Assembly: GCA_016490735.1 (NCBI GenBank)
Contig: JAEMWC010000568.1
Location: forward strand, 236,001-300,000
Reading direction: 5' to 3'
DNA from: Pachyseris speciosa
Taxonomy: Eukaryota > Cnidaria > Anthozoa > Scleractinia > Pachyseridae
DNA: 64,000 nt
Shown: one piece after another, positions 23,046 through 34,667 of the stretch
Layout of the letters: each line of letters starts with the position of its first letter
Position numbering within the stretch: position 1 is the first letter of the stretch
Translations under genes and position numbers: made by a program
Notes under the pieces: model-generated
Seen by the model: only the letters and a program-made list of their open reading frames with translations
What the model was told of the DNA's origin: nothing
The model's database searches: none

Positions 23046-25295
23046 AATTAAGACACGAACCATCATAGTTGACATTGCTGGTGACATTACAGCTGAAAAG
23101 TATGATAGGGACAAGCAAAAGAAATATAAAGATCTGGCAAATGAGATTGGGAGTCTATAAAAACAAATTGCCAGGGGTAGACGAGGCCGCGCTGGGTTCG
23201 ATGTCGGAGAAGTTGACAGAAGTTGAATTCTTGATGGAATATGAATAATGTAAAAATCTGTTTTCCTCGGATCTGCCCACATCCTCAGAAAGGTGCTGTA
23301 AATCTGAGGACTCCGGTCGAGACTTGACGGTATTTTGCCCCATACGCCCGGGGATAAACCCTGTGGCAAAGGCGGCGCGGCGGCGGCAATACCACAGCCC
23401 CAAGCCAAGAATGGTTCATTGTTTTTGTAAAATGATTTCAAGACAAGTAACATATGGATTGTAAATAGATTTTTAACATTTTTTATTTCATGCTTGTGAC
23501 ATGTTAATTATTTCTTCCCTTTTTTACATTGTAAAGCGCCATGAGCTCAGGACATGAGCGCTATATAAATAAAGTTATTATTAATGTCCAGAATTTTTTA
23601 TAGTTAATTGCATCGAAAAATAGCCCTGAATGACCAAACCAACAAGTTTAAGCGTGGTCATTTTTCTTGGCACTTTTGCTTTCAGAATTCAAACAAAGTC
23701 ACGACTCCATAACTAAACGGATTTATTCAGCTCCTTTCACTTAAAACGCGAAAACTCTGTAGAGAAAAATCTTGTTGCGATTACCAATAAAATTAGAAAC
23801 TTTCAAGAATTTTTTTTGAGGGATGTACTGATACAACCTTGTATTGATTTTGTCTGCTAACCACTTACCGTCATATTTTGTCGGTAGCGGGTGTTATTCG
23901 CATGGTAATTTTTTTTCACCGCAAACGATATATATTAATTTTGCAATCGCGCAAAATATTTATGTGTTTACTTCTAATAAATTTCACGATACTTTCGCTT
24001 GAATACTGCATAAAATATAACAAAATCGCTAAATCAGATTAAATTTAAAATTTGGGAATCACTGGGTAGTGAGAATAAACTGATGGTACAGATGGTAAGC
24101 TATAAGATAGCACTAGCGGTGGACGGTGTAAACAGGAAGAATAATCTGATAACGTCTGGCCTCCTGCACACTGTGATAACCAGGTGGACAAAGGCTCCAG
24201 TGGTTGGCCGGTTACGTCAAAAATACATGAGTCCACCAGCGCCCAATATTTTGTGATTAGTGCGACCAGTGAGAGAGTCAGTACAACAGAAATAAGTGAC
24301 AGGTCAGACAATTGTTTGCCAATTTGGAATACGAAGACTGAACAATGAACAAGGCTCATTTGAAAGGCAAATAAGTCAGCCTCGCAGAGTCTTGTACATT
24401 TTTAGAAACCTCACTTAAATCTCTTTCCTCTCAATACAGCCTCAGGGCCGTGGCTGGCATGTGGCGAACAGAGGCAGTTGCCTCAGTAGAAATTTGGAAT
24501 GTACATCATATATTTTCCTTCTTCCGTGTGTGCCGGTGTCTTACGAAGAACAATATAAACAGTTTTTGATGATCCTGCAACAGGCTATATCTTTAAAAAT
24601 TAATGTTAAATGAATATTAAAGAGGCTTTTTGTACACTTTGCCTCGGTGAAAATTTTCGTCTGGCTTCGACCCAGCCTGTCCAATTTGAAATGCAGATCA
24701 GAAGATAAAGAGGCAATGCGTGCTTTTTAACGACGCGTCAAAGCATGGCAGTTGTTGTATTTCGACAGGGAAGGTGCGTTTACCAACACGACTGGTTACT
24801 CGCGGGGGTTACTGTAATCCGTTTTCACTACAGTCAATAATTGAAAAAATGACCGCATACTACTTTGCTCTGCATTGTTTCTGTTGTTTTGTGAAAAACT
24901 ATTTGCCACAGAATTAATTCGCAGTATCACGGTCTGGCAAAGGCATTCAGTACCCTTTGTCCGCACCAAAAGAACAATAAAAGTCTTACACTCAATATAA
25001 CCAGTTGTATATTATAATCTTGGCGGTAAGTTAAACCTCACAAAGACACGTCATGTTGTTTATCCAGTTGATAACCGCTGCTAACATATGAGTGGGTGTT
25101 AAAAATCATGAATATTCACAGCTGCACGTGCTTTCGTGTTCAATTCGCCTAACTTTATTGTTGCGACTTTGACTTTGTATGACTGTTGGTATTTGTCTCT
25201 CAAAGACGCGTTGAGCTGAATTTCTTGTTGGCGTCAAAACCGTTGACACACTTCAGTACTTCTTTTCAAAGAAGGCGCTATATGGTATCTCAGCA
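23046..25295. other. Intergenic region; LINE-type 3' tail at about 23460-23582
   Basis: The stretch ending 'gcgctatataaataaagttattatta' resembles the 3' terminus of CR1/L2-like LINEs, with 'tgtaaagcgccatgagct' just before it. No coding part of that element was identified. A minus-strand open frame at 24045-24359 has no recognisable domain. The rest is AT-rich and unassigned up to the receptor gene start. Confidence 0.4.
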
Positions 25296-28187
25296 ATGAA
25301 GATATCTATCGTCGGTTTGTTTTGCTTGCACATATGGCCTACAATTATATCACCTTCGACAGCATTGGCCACTTTCGACTTGTGCGGGATCAACGAAATC
25401 AGCGAAGAAAATGTTACACTTTCGCTGAACTTTTCCACTGAAAATGCGCTAAAAACCGGCGGAGAGTGTAGCCGGGCTATCCTTCTGGGCTCAAGGCGGA
25501 TAAAACTAACAGTTGAGGAATCGAACTTTGCAAGTGGGGCGGTGTTCGAAATTCGAGACGGTCCTTGGAAGAATAAAGGGAGAACATTGTGGCCGAAAGG
25601 TGTAAGCCAGATGCCCTCATCATTTTTAACTTCAGGCAACGCGATGTTTATTCGATTCAAAGACGACAGCAACGGCGCAAGAGGTCCGTCGATTTTTCGC
25701 GGGAAAATTTCCTCCCAGCCATATCAAGACACGTGCCACTGTCGGGGAGTCAGGAATGGAAAGCTCGAATGTTCCGAAACTGAACTACGGAGGAGGTGTG
25801 AAGTGAAGTGCAGCAACTCCTCGTATATAAACCTATTAATAAATCAGGACGTAACGTGTGATTTGGTGAGAGCAGAGTGGGATATCAATATCCACAACAT
25901 GCCACTTAGTTGCCAGAAAGTGCAGAAGCCGTTAAAAATCAAAGCGACCGTGAATTTTAATTATGCTAATCTAACGTGTCAACATGTTGATTTACAGAAA
26001 ATTGCGAATACTTTTCGGGAGTTTATAGCAAATAACAGCGACATTGGAAGCAAAGGTGTGTGTTTCAGACCAAGCGGCGACGATATAATAGAGTGCAACC
26101 AGACGAGGCTTCATGTCAACTGCACCACAAATAGCGACTCCGTGACCGTAAAAGTAACAATTGCAGACCGCATTCAAGAACCTGCAACTTTACTGGCGGC
26201 TAACTCAAAGCTCCAGGACCTTCACACAGCTTACAGCAGCCTCAACCTCAAGGACGTTTTTGATTCGAGAAAACTGGTCATAAGCAAAGGAAATAAATCA
26301 TTTTCCGTTGGTAACGAATCGCTTTCTATCAAGGTCAGTCCTTGGTGCGATGCTCAGACTGACTACATCAAGGTTCCCGGAAACCAGACGTCTTTTGTGT
26401 GTTCCACCTGTCCATTGAACTATTTGTACAATACTACTACCCACGTGTGTCAGAAATGTCCCTCTGGGAGTTTTGCATCTCAACGAGCAAGGTCATGTAC
26501 ACAGAAGGACGACCACACCACCTTGACACCAATAAAGTCGCCATGCGAGAACAAATGCATGAAAGGCAAACGGATGGATGGCAATTCTTCGATGTGCGCA
26601 TGGTGTCCGCGCAACACATACCAAGACTCTTCAACAAAGATCAACCCAGACTGCACTCCATGCCCTAGTGACAAAAAGACCGCATTTCCTGGGGCGCAAG
26701 ATGAGGCAGAGTGCCGCATTCCTTGTTCATCTGGTAAATTTCTGAATACCTCAAGTGATGCTTGCCAGGATTGTCCTTTTGGATCGTATATGGATGTTGA
26801 AAGCCACGTTTTCACACAGTGTAAGATGTGCCTGATGGGGCAAACCACCCAGACTGCAGGGGGGAATGCAAGTAGTGACTGTTATAAATGCATGGCAGGA
26901 CAGTTTTTTAACTCTTCCATTCAGATGTGTAGTCCTTGCCCAAAGGGAAAATATCAAGATGAAATTAACAAAAACAGATGCAAAGAGTGTCCAAGTGGGA
27001 CAACAGCTCTTGAATTTGGATCAAAGAATTCATCTGACTGTGTCTTGGTTTGTGGAGTTGGAAAATACCTCAATGAAACCCTCAAGATGTGCGTTGACTG
27101 TCCAAATAACACATACCAGGATGTGGCAGACCATCGTTTCAAAGAATGCAGGCCATGTGGCCCAAACAAAATTACCAATGCAACTGGACAGTCTGATATT
27201 TCTCAGTGCTTTGTCAGTTGCAGTAAGGGATCGTTCTTGGACAGATCCGTCTCTCAATGCAAAAAGTGTCCCAAAGGATCGTTCCAGGACCAGCCAGGTC
27301 AACACCAGTGCAAACAGTGTCCTGATGGTAAGAGCACGGCCAGCGATGGAGAGTCGACTGAATCAGCTTGTAATGTTACTTGCACCAAAGGCCAATACTA
27401 TGATTCTAAGGACAAGACATGCAACCCTTGTGCCTTCGGTTCTTACCAGGAATCTGAGAACCATCTCTCGAAGAAGTGCAAAATGTGTCCAAGCAAGAAA
27501 ACCTCAGTAAAGGAAGGTGCTATTGACCCCAAACAATGCATAACTCCTGATAGAAAGAACAAGTTTGAAGTGATCGAGATGTCTCTCAGGTTTACGTCTT
27601 TGTCTTGGAGTGACGAGCTAAAGGATAAAAACAGTGTGAAGTATCAAAAGGCAAAGACGTCGATAGAGGTTGCAATCAGATTTGAACTGCGTAAAGATCC
27701 GTCATTTGAAAATGTTAAGGTCATTGAGATGAGAAGTGGAAGCATTGTTGCCGATTTTGAGCTGTACTTTAACGACAAGGTGGATCATTTCCCTGGAGAA
27801 GCTCTTCAAGTCGCTGTACAGAGTGGTAAAGTTGGAAACATTTCAGTTTCGCCGGGATCTTTGAAAATTCTTCGTCAAGACTGTGCTCAACCTCTGGGAA
27901 TGGAAAACGGTAAAATCAAGAATGACCAGATTACAGCGTCAAATTACTTCCGAAATTACGAACCATATGAAGGAAGGCTGAATGCAAATGGTGGGAGAGG
28001 CTGGCATGCAGAGTATACAAGGATGGTAGAGTACCTACAAATCGATTTCAAGAGAAAAGTTAACATTACGGCAGTGGCTACTCAAGGGCAATCCACGACA
28101 GATATGTATGTGACGGAATACAAACTCAGTACGAGTGATGATGGAAATAAATGGAATGAATACACCGAAAAAAATGGGAAGATGAAG
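25296..28187 (+). CDS. Exon 1 of CUB-like/ephrin-receptor-like/SEA/discoidin receptor
   Basis: This encodes residues 1-964 of a 1111-residue type I membrane protein completed by exon 2 (29789-30232). A signal peptide (MKISIVGLFCLHIW...) is followed by a degenerate CUB-like domain (about 30-145) and a cysteine-containing region. About seven to eight roughly 50-residue cysteine repeats of the GCC2_GCC3/ephrin-receptor, TNFR-like type span about 365-750, with recurring C..CP.G.Y/F.D...C. A SEA-like domain (about 755-860) has GSIVADFELYF at the usual autocleavage position (about 814). An F5/8 type C domain starts at C863. The exon ends GATGAAG|GTAAAA, phase 0. Reading through would give 13 unrelated residues and then a stop. 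Many N-x-S/T sites are present. Extracellular ligand binding or adhesion is inferred and the ligand is unknown. Confidence 0.88.
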
Positions 28188-28869
28188 GTAAAAAGTCAAA
28201 TACATATTCAGACTATATGTCATTAGTAGATGTGACAATCACACTGCAACAAAGAATACAGAATTAGAACTTTGATTGCTTTTAACAACTTCAGTGTTAG
28301 TTATACCTAGGGATTTTCTGCTTTGAAACGTAATTAGGTTTCTTTGTTCAAGTGATCCAGGTTGCAGTGACTGCACTGCGCCCCGTTAGATTTAAAGAAA
28401 AAATCTAGCAAGTCAGTGAAACACCTAGACATCGGATGTAAATTAAAAACAAATATTGTCTCGGAAAAAAAATCCGGTAACTTAATGTTAACAGGAGCCC
28501 CTCCTGATGTTAAACGATATCATAGGGGATAATGGCATTTTGTTTTGTCCAGTCCTTTCAACTTGTTCATCTAAGTTTAATAACATTAACAAGAGTGTTG
28601 CTCAATCATTGAAGACATTGGATAGATTGAATACGCAGCAGGTTGTATCTTCAGTGCCAAATTTTGTTTTGTCTAGTTTATATGCAAATGGTATTATTAA
28701 AATTTCCGGTCGTGAAAAAGAGTGCAAATCCCTGACTTTTCAGTGCTATTGCCCGTTTACCTTTGTTCACTGTATTTCAATATTTCAATATTAGTTACTA
28801 CGGGTTTCTGAAACCTTTAATTAAAACGACCAAAGTACATGCCAGGAGAAACTGATTGCCTGGCTACAG

Positions 28870-29145
28870 CGAGGCGCTATTTAACAGTTAGATTACGAGC
28901 TCGAGATCTCGAGATTGCTATCACGCATAGAAATCGAGAGCGAATAATCTAATTGTTTTAGTATAAATCTACTAGCCGTTCAAAACTAAACAAGTAAATT
29001 ATCTAAATTCTCCTCGCAGCACTTCGAAAACGCGAAGAAGCGGCCGCCATTTTGCTGACAACCGCTACTAACTATCTTTCACAGAATAGATAGTAGCGTA
29101 GCCAATCAGAGAATAGCGTTCGTGATAGAAAGCTAGTAGATTTAT
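28870..29145. repeat. Foldback repeat, relative of 15554-15998
   Basis: Shares 'gctatcacgcatagaaatcg', 'cgaataatctaattgtttta', 'cacttcgaaaacgcgaagaa' and 'gcggccgccat' with the element in the beta-helix gene's intron. It lies in the receptor gene's intron. Confidence 0.75.
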
Positions 29146-29148
29146 AAT

Positions 29149-29289
29149 GGTAATTGAACTGAGTGGAGTACAATTTGGTCTGAAATCATAGGCGTGATTT
29201 CAAAATTGAGCGAGCGCGCAGCGCGAGTTTGATTTGAAATCACAAGTATGATTTCAGATCAAAATTACATGACACGAAGTTTAATTACC
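29149..29289. repeat. Foldback repeat, relative of 4829-4968
   Basis: GGTAATTGAACT at the left end faces AGTTTAATTACC at the right. The inner arms 'tctgaaatca'/'tgatttcaga' surround a 'gcgcgcagcgcg' core. Confidence 0.65.
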
Positions 29290-29788
29290 ACTTAATTACA
29301 CCCATTTTGAAATCACAGTTTTTTTTTGTCAATATTGATATTTGTTTATCCATGAAATTTGATAGGTTAGTATTATTTCATTTTGATTAGTTACAAAAAA
29401 GAATGCGATTTAGAGTAAAAAATGGTGCAATTTGGGAATAAATTGCACTGTTTAGAGCCAATCAGATTGCAAGGATCACCAGTGATTTCAAAATGGGTGT
29501 AATAAATACTAATATGGAATGGCCTACCCGTCAGTTGACGGAAACCAGACGTGACTCTCTTGGACGTTTTAAAAGGGAAATTGACCGACTTTACAACAAT
29601 TGTCAGTCGGACTCCCACATGGCAATCTTGTAAAACAGTGTTGTTATAATTACTTATTTTATTTAAATTATAATGTAATACTGAAGATTTTACAGTGTAT
29701 AAATAAATCGGAAGTACGTATGTATGTATGTGTGTACGTAATGCAAAACTTAACCACGTGCTACTATTTGATTTTTCATCTTGTTTAG

Positions 29789-30232
29789 ATTTTCACTGGA
29801 AATCAAGACTCCAAAACCGCTGTGAGAAACAATCTTGCTTCGACCGTCACCTCGCGGTTCATACGATTTCTACCCCAAAGCTGGAATAATCGAATTTTCA
29901 TGCGTGTTGAAGTCTATGGCTGTTTGCCCAGTGCACTGATTCCAACTGAACCGTCAACTGATGCAGCTACCACACCAGATGTCGCGGCAAAAGTAGCCAC
30001 GAAAGAAGAAAAATGGCCGTGGGGTGCATATCTCGGAATTGTTTTTGCAGTTCTACTCATAATTGGAGTAGTAGTTGCCGTCATCTGTTGGAAGAAAAAG
30101 AGCCGAGAAAAGAGAAAGGGGGCTCAAGCAGACGAATCTCTCATGAGAATGCACAGCTACGGAGATGGAGAGTACAAGGTCATCGAAAGAAATGCCGCCG
30201 AGCTTGACGACGACGATGAAAATATTATTTAA
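29789..30232 (+). CDS. Exon 2 of the receptor: end of discoidin domain, TM segment, cytoplasmic tail
   Basis: The acceptor is CATCTTGTTTAG|ATTTTC. The joined protein reads ...KMK|IFTGNQDS, restoring the F5/8 type C consensus, and the domain closes with RFIRFLPQSW and MRVEVYGC (about residue 1009). A Thr/Pro-rich linker follows, then one TM helix (about 1042-1066, GIVFAVLLIIGVVVAVIC), a KKKSREKRK stop-transfer and a tail ending in DDDDENII. The tail contains EYKVI, a possible tyrosine-based sorting or signalling motif (inference), and no kinase or death domain. With exon 1 the coding sequence is 3336 nt with no internal stop. The first Cys and last Cys of the discoidin domain lie on different exons, which independently supports the splice. 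Confidence 0.88.
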   Translation: MFTGNQDSKTAVRNNLASTVTSRFIRFLPQSWNNRIFMRVEVYGCLPSALIPTEPSTDAATTPDVAAKVATKEEKWPWGAYLGIVFAVLLIIGVVVAVICWKKKSREKRKGAQADESLMRMHSYGDGEYKVIERNAAELDDDDENII

Positions 30233-30632
30233 ATGGAAATTGCATGCACTAGATACTATCACCATTGAAAGTAGCAGGCCAGTAATGTAGACCAGACCCT
30301 TTTTCATATTGGAGCTCTATTTGTGAGTTAACGAGCTATAAATGTAAGACCATGTAAGTTGTTTTATTCAGGTCAGTTGAACGTATACCATACCCACAGC
30401 AGAAAATATTTTAATTCAGTTGTGCGCCCAGCTGTTTCCACTTGATGTTTTTCCGCCCTACAGTCTTGTGATAAAAAGTTGTCATGTGGTTGGCGATTAA
30501 GTCCCTAATCGAGCAGTTAAGTGTAGGAACAGCAAGAATCAGCGGAGTACGTTTTGGGTTCAACTCGTCAACCCCTCCTCACGATGCATGCAGTGCTTCC
30601 ATTTGATTGGCTTTTTGAAAGAGAAAATATCC

Positions 30633-30638
30633 AATAAA
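30633..30638 (+). terminator. Candidate polyadenylation signal AATAAA
   Basis: First AATAAA found after the receptor stop codon (about 400 bases downstream). Others occur near 30680 and 30900, so the site used is uncertain. Confidence 0.35.
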
Positions 30639-30944
30639 TTTGACAATGATATGCCGCACAACATTGTAACCAATATTGTAATAAACATACAAGTAAAACA
30701 TCATGATTAAATACTAGTTGATATTACAGTTAAGTCTGTGGGAAAAATGTATTGAGGATCAGTGCATTACAGAATGCCCAAGTGGCCTTGGTTTGATGTC
30801 CAGAAACTAATTTCCCCTTATCTCTAGCTTGAACTTAAAATGCAAAGCGGTACTTTGCTAAGATCACAAGCAAACAAAGATCTATTTACAAGCTAGACAA
30901 TAAAACAGTGTCCACAGCAACAGTCAGTTGTAAAAGAAACACTT

Positions 30945-31220
30945 TTATTTGGTATCGGTCACAAGTGAATACTCTAAGAAACACCGTTTGAGCAATACTA
31001 TGTGTAAATTAAATCCTCTTGGAAAGTTGGTATATCCTTTCGATTTCTTTGGAGGCATTCCTCTAAGGAAGCCTTTTTCTCCTGACACATGCCTTCTTGG
31101 AGTTGTCAATCCCCATTGTCTTGACACACACCACAAAACTGCAAAACTGACTTTTTTCAAAACCACTTTTATGCTTACTTTTGCACCATTAGTTTCTATT
31201 CCCTGTTGGTCGAGCCACAA
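30945..31220 (-). other. Unidentified open frame, possible terminal exon
   Basis: A 91-codon minus-strand frame is basic (for example GEKGFLRGMPPKKSKG). Its stop codon overlaps an AATAAA on the same strand (about 30943-30948). An acceptor-like TTTTGCAG lies inside it near 31140. I recognise no domain, and the plus strand is open across the same interval, so either reading could be chance. Confidence 0.2.
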
Positions 31221-31642
31221 AGCACGATATTCGTTTATTAAATAGTATTCATTATTATAGCTATATGAGCTAAATTATCATTAGTTATTACATGTAAGTT
31301 AAACTTTGCACAATTCAACAGGCTTAAAAAAAGTAATTGTAGAATCCTTGTTACAATTTACTTAGCAATTTATTACATCAAGAACTGTATTGATTGTCAC
31401 AGTTGCATACAATTAAAAGGAAAAAAGGAAAATATATGTAAATTAGGAATAGCATACTGACAAATAAAACAGAAAAATTCAAGAAAGTTATCAACTGAAG
31501 ACATCTTACACAAAACTGACTTTACCTCCCCATTGCAGGATTTTCTGGCATTAGATTAAGCAAATCAAGCTAGTTTAATGACCCTAAGTGTCCACAAGTC
31601 TCCTGTATCTCTGTAGTAGATCATCCAGACTAGTAATTTTAT

Positions 31643-32026
31643 TTTATTTTATTAGCTTCGCCAGAGACCTGGCAGGGAAACTACAACAACGTGCGCCAAT
31701 TACTGTAGGCCCGTAACTGCAAATCCCTTCCCCGTAACCACATTCTAGTAGAGATAGACCACCACACCACTACGTCCCCTACTCTTTTCGAACAGTGCGT
31801 GGGTTCTTTAACGTCCCACAGAATCAATTATGAAGAGTTGTGAGACGGGGCCTACGGTTTATCGTCCTTATCCGAGAAGACTAGAAAGTCTAACCATTTG
31901 CAGATATCATTACAAAGGCAGCACTTTCTCCTCAATTATTTAAAGACCCTGAGTGTTGGTCCGGCGGGGTTTGAACCCGCAACCTCCCTCACGGTAGTCC
32001 GAGCTAACCGGTCGGCGGTCGGCGGG
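31643..32026 (-). repeat. SINE family 1, copy with tRNA-like head
   Basis: Read on the minus strand, it begins with an A-box-like GGTTAGCTCGGACTACC and a B-box GCGGGTTCAAACCCC. The body is shared with 8445-8750 ('caacactcagggtctttaaa', 'taggccccgtctcacaactc', 'gcgaagctaataaaa'). Confidence 0.8.
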
Positions 32027-32490
32027 AATGCCATAGGTTTGACTCCTCCTGGGAGAAATCATTATAATTAGTTGTTGGTCAATTTAGTAGTTGGTCAATT
32101 TTAAATGACCTTGCTCACCACTCAGGGGGATATTTTACTCATGTTTGGGTGTAGGGGTGCTGCTGGGAGTTTGAAACCCTGACCCTGTTTAGGACAAAAA
32201 TCATCTTAAATACCTACCCTGTGTAGGACAATGCCATCTATTTTAAAAACAATAGGTAAGCGCTAATAACTAGTCCTGAAAATGATCTAATGTTGATTGA
32301 TGACCAAGCATGCGTTTCTCAAAACTCCGAAAACATTCGGGGCAGAGAAGTGTTTTTCTAGTCGGTTTTCTATTAATTGGCACCAGCTTTTAGGACAAAA
32401 TAAGCCAATGTATTTCTCAATTTGGTGGTGAACTTTTATAAAAGATTATTAAAAGTATTAGAATTCGAATTTCTGGTTATAAACCTGGCG
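32027..32490. other. Intergenic DNA, nothing recognised
   Basis: No coding, repeat or RNA signal was identified. Confidence 0.35.
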
Positions 32491-32494
32491 TAGA

Positions 32495-32605
32495 AAATGG
32501 AGGGGGAGGGGGAAGGAGGGAGAGGGAGAGGGAGGAGAGGGAGAGGGGATTTTCTCTTTTCCCTCCCTCTCCCTCACCCTCCCTCTTCTACCCCTGCCAC
32601 GCAGG
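32495..32605. repeat. Purine tract followed by its pyrimidine complement (hairpin)
   Basis: About 50 nearly pure purines (ggggagggggaaggagggag...) are followed, after 'attttctc', by about 45 pyrimidines (ccctccctctccctc...). The strand can fold into a G·C/A·T stem, and the G-runs could also form a quadruplex or triplex. Open frames here on both strands are low-complexity and not credible genes. Confidence 0.75.
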
Positions 32606-33038
32606 CTACTTTGCGTCAATCTTTGACTCACCGGCGCTGGTGTCACGCGATCACCTTTCCAAGAACACCTCCTATGAAATTGATGTTACATCTGATTTCT
32701 TTGGCTTACATTTCCTGTGGCCCCTTTTTTTTTATCACAACATTAAGAACCAAGCTTAAACGCTTTACATTGGTTCGTAAACCGGTTTTCGTATTAAATT
32801 ATGTAACAAAGCCATGTGATTTCCGAGGAGGCAAACAATTTGAGAAGTCATTTAAAATCAGGAGATTATGACGGGTTTCTTTGAATATGAATGACGTTTT
32901 TATAATGTATATTTCGCGGGAGGTGAAAAAGTTCGCGAATGAGTGACACTAGCGTAAACATTAAAAACAATTGCACGTCTATTTGTCGAAGCACTATCGA
33001 AGAGGCAGTTTTGGTCTCAGCCTGCTTTTTATACCCAG

Positions 33039-33098
33039 TCTGCAGTCTGCAATCTGCATTTTATACCCAGGCCAGTCTGCAGTCTGCAGTTTATACTT
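33039..33098. repeat. CAGTCTGCAGTCTGCA minisatellite
   Basis: Repeated 'cagtctgca' words with interspersed 'tttataccc' form two higher-order copies. Confidence 0.7.
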
Positions 33099-33373
33099 AA
33101 CCATAATTAATACATGGGTCTGTACGGAAATCTTGCCCTGTTTCAAGTTAATTACTTAGACTTCATAGCTACTGCAACGTTCTGAGGTGATCCGCACCTA
33201 TGCTGGTCAAAGGAAAAGTTACCTTTTATCACAGTCCAAACCGAAGACGAGTTAGCCAACATCCAACAACCTGCGTGACATTGCTCTTGATGATTCGCAG
33301 AACTTCGGACTTAAACACGCTTCTTGTGAAAGAGGAGGTTAAGATGATGACTTCATCTCAGGGGCACCCAACG

Positions 33374-33896
33374 AGCCAAAGCAGCCACAAGCTGTAGAAA
33401 GGCATTTTAAGTACCTTATGGTGTTTGAAGTCTGTTTAAAGTGATGTTTTAATTAGCTAGAAAACTTTGATCTGTTCGGATTCCCTAGCTGAAATGTTAA
33501 TTGCCCGAAAGTTTTAGGGAACAAAATCTTTCTTTGAGAAAATACTAGCTGAAGTTAACTTTCTAGAGAACCTTTTTTTCTTTCCGAAAATGCTAGCTGA
33601 CGGTTTTTACTGCCAAAAACAGCAATAACAACCTTTCCGAAAACCTCAGGGGTTATAATTTCCACATTACGAATTTTTTAGGCCACGCTTTTCTTACGAA
33701 AATCCGAGTGCACTCTTCAATTGACGCCGAAAGCCTTAGGCGAACTACCCTCCACCGAGCCCGGGTACCGTCTTTGCGTAGCTAAATGATGTCACTGGCC
33801 TTGAGTTTGACTTACAATTTGGAAAGGTTTTCAGCAACATACTAATTTGTTTATTCTTAAGAAGTAGCTCTTCTTATTAATCTTCGTCTTTAAGAA
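33374..33896. other. Probable 5' untranslated/leader region of the LINE
   Basis: No coding signal was seen. Repeats of 'ctagctga...cgaaa' words occur at about 33440-33660. The LINE promoter would be expected in this stretch, but its exact 5' end cannot be set. Confidence 0.3.
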
Positions 33897-34667
33897 ATGG
33901 GAAGAACACAAAAACAACAATCAAAGGGTGCAACCGCTCTGGATTCTCAACAGGATTCGTCGGTGGATGGCGTCGAAGGAGATTACGTAACTCTAGCCAC
34001 CGTTCGAGAATTGTTAAAGGTGCAGGAATCCACATTTAAGTCGCTATTTGAGTCAACGATTCATTCATTGACTTTGAGGGTGGACAGTGTAGTGAAAGAT
34101 GTGCAGGAGATGAAAACTGGTTTGCAATATACTCAAAAAGATGTGGACGAGCTGAAACCAATTCATGTTAAACTGGAAGATGTTAACAAAGAACTTGATA
34201 AAATTAGCAAGGACCTTGCATCTCATTCCCAAAAGATGGAGTATCTCGAAAATCAAAGTCGGAGAAATAACATCCGTGTGAATGGAATCCCGGAATCTGA
34301 CAATGAAACTTGGGAAGACGCAGAAGCTAAGGTTAAGCGAGCGATCAAGGATAACCTGGACCTTGAAGTTGACATCGAAAGGGCTCACCGGGTGGAAAGG
34401 CGGATAACCAAGTCGGGGCAAGCAAACCGGAATCAACCGAGAACCATCGTGTGCAGATTAAGAGATTGGAAACAGAGGGAGCAGGTTTTGCGCAAAGCTA
34501 GGCGGGAGAAGCCTACCGATCTTTATATCGGCGAAGATCTATCGCCGGCAACCTTACAGAAGAGAGAGTGTCAGATTCCTAATCTTAAAGCTGCTAAACA
34601 GGCGGGTAAAATTGCATATTTTGTCCTCGATCGCTTAGTTATTCGTGATAAACCTGCAAGTGAATAG
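33897..34667 (+). CDS. LINE ORF1: coiled-coil RNA-binding chaperone-like protein
   Basis: Intact 256-residue frame. A basic, low-complexity start is followed by heptad-rich coiled coil (about 45-125). The motif NQSRRNNIRVNGIPE comes next, and then a domain with ERAHRVERR and PRTIVCRLRDWKQREQVLRKA. This order matches ORF1 proteins of L1 and related LINEs (transposase_22-type trimeric coiled coil, RRM-like and C-terminal domains), which coat the element's RNA. The frame overlaps the start of ORF2 by 23 bases. Confidence 0.85.
   Translation: MGRTQKQQSKGATALDSQQDSSVDGVEGDYVTLATVRELLKVQESTFKSLFESTIHSLTLRVDSVVKDVQEMKTGLQYTQKDVDELKPIHVKLEDVNKELDKISKDLASHSQKMEYLENQSRRNNIRVNGIPESDNETWEDAEAKVKRAIKDNLDLEVDIERAHRVERRITKSGQANRNQPRTIVCRLRDWKQREQVLRKARREKPTDLYIGEDLSPATLQKRECQIPNLKAAKQAGKIAYFVLDRLVIRDKPASE

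Larger units (their letters stand above)
28188..29788 (+). other. Intron of the receptor gene, containing two foldback repeats
   Basis: This 1601-bp GT-AG intron has phase 0. It holds foldback elements at 28870-29145 and 29149-29289. A 95-codon open frame at 28507-28794 has no recognised domain. A GTAT/TGTA-rich microsatellite-like stretch lies near 29715-29745. Confidence 0.8.

Noticed and set aside
26437..27305. Several 60-120-codon frames antisense to, or in other frames of, the receptor exon
   Set aside because: They are shadows of a strongly coding cysteine-rich frame and show no independent domain or splice structure.
28188..28226. Receptor ORF continuing 13 codons past K964 to a stop
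   Set aside because: This tail does not fit the discoidin consensus and begins with a GT donor. Splicing to 29789 restores the domain, its last Cys and a TM segment.
32458..32871. Open frames through the purine/pyrimidine tract
   Set aside because: They are low-complexity Gly/Arg/Glu or Pro/Ser strings on both strands, explained by the hairpin repeat.
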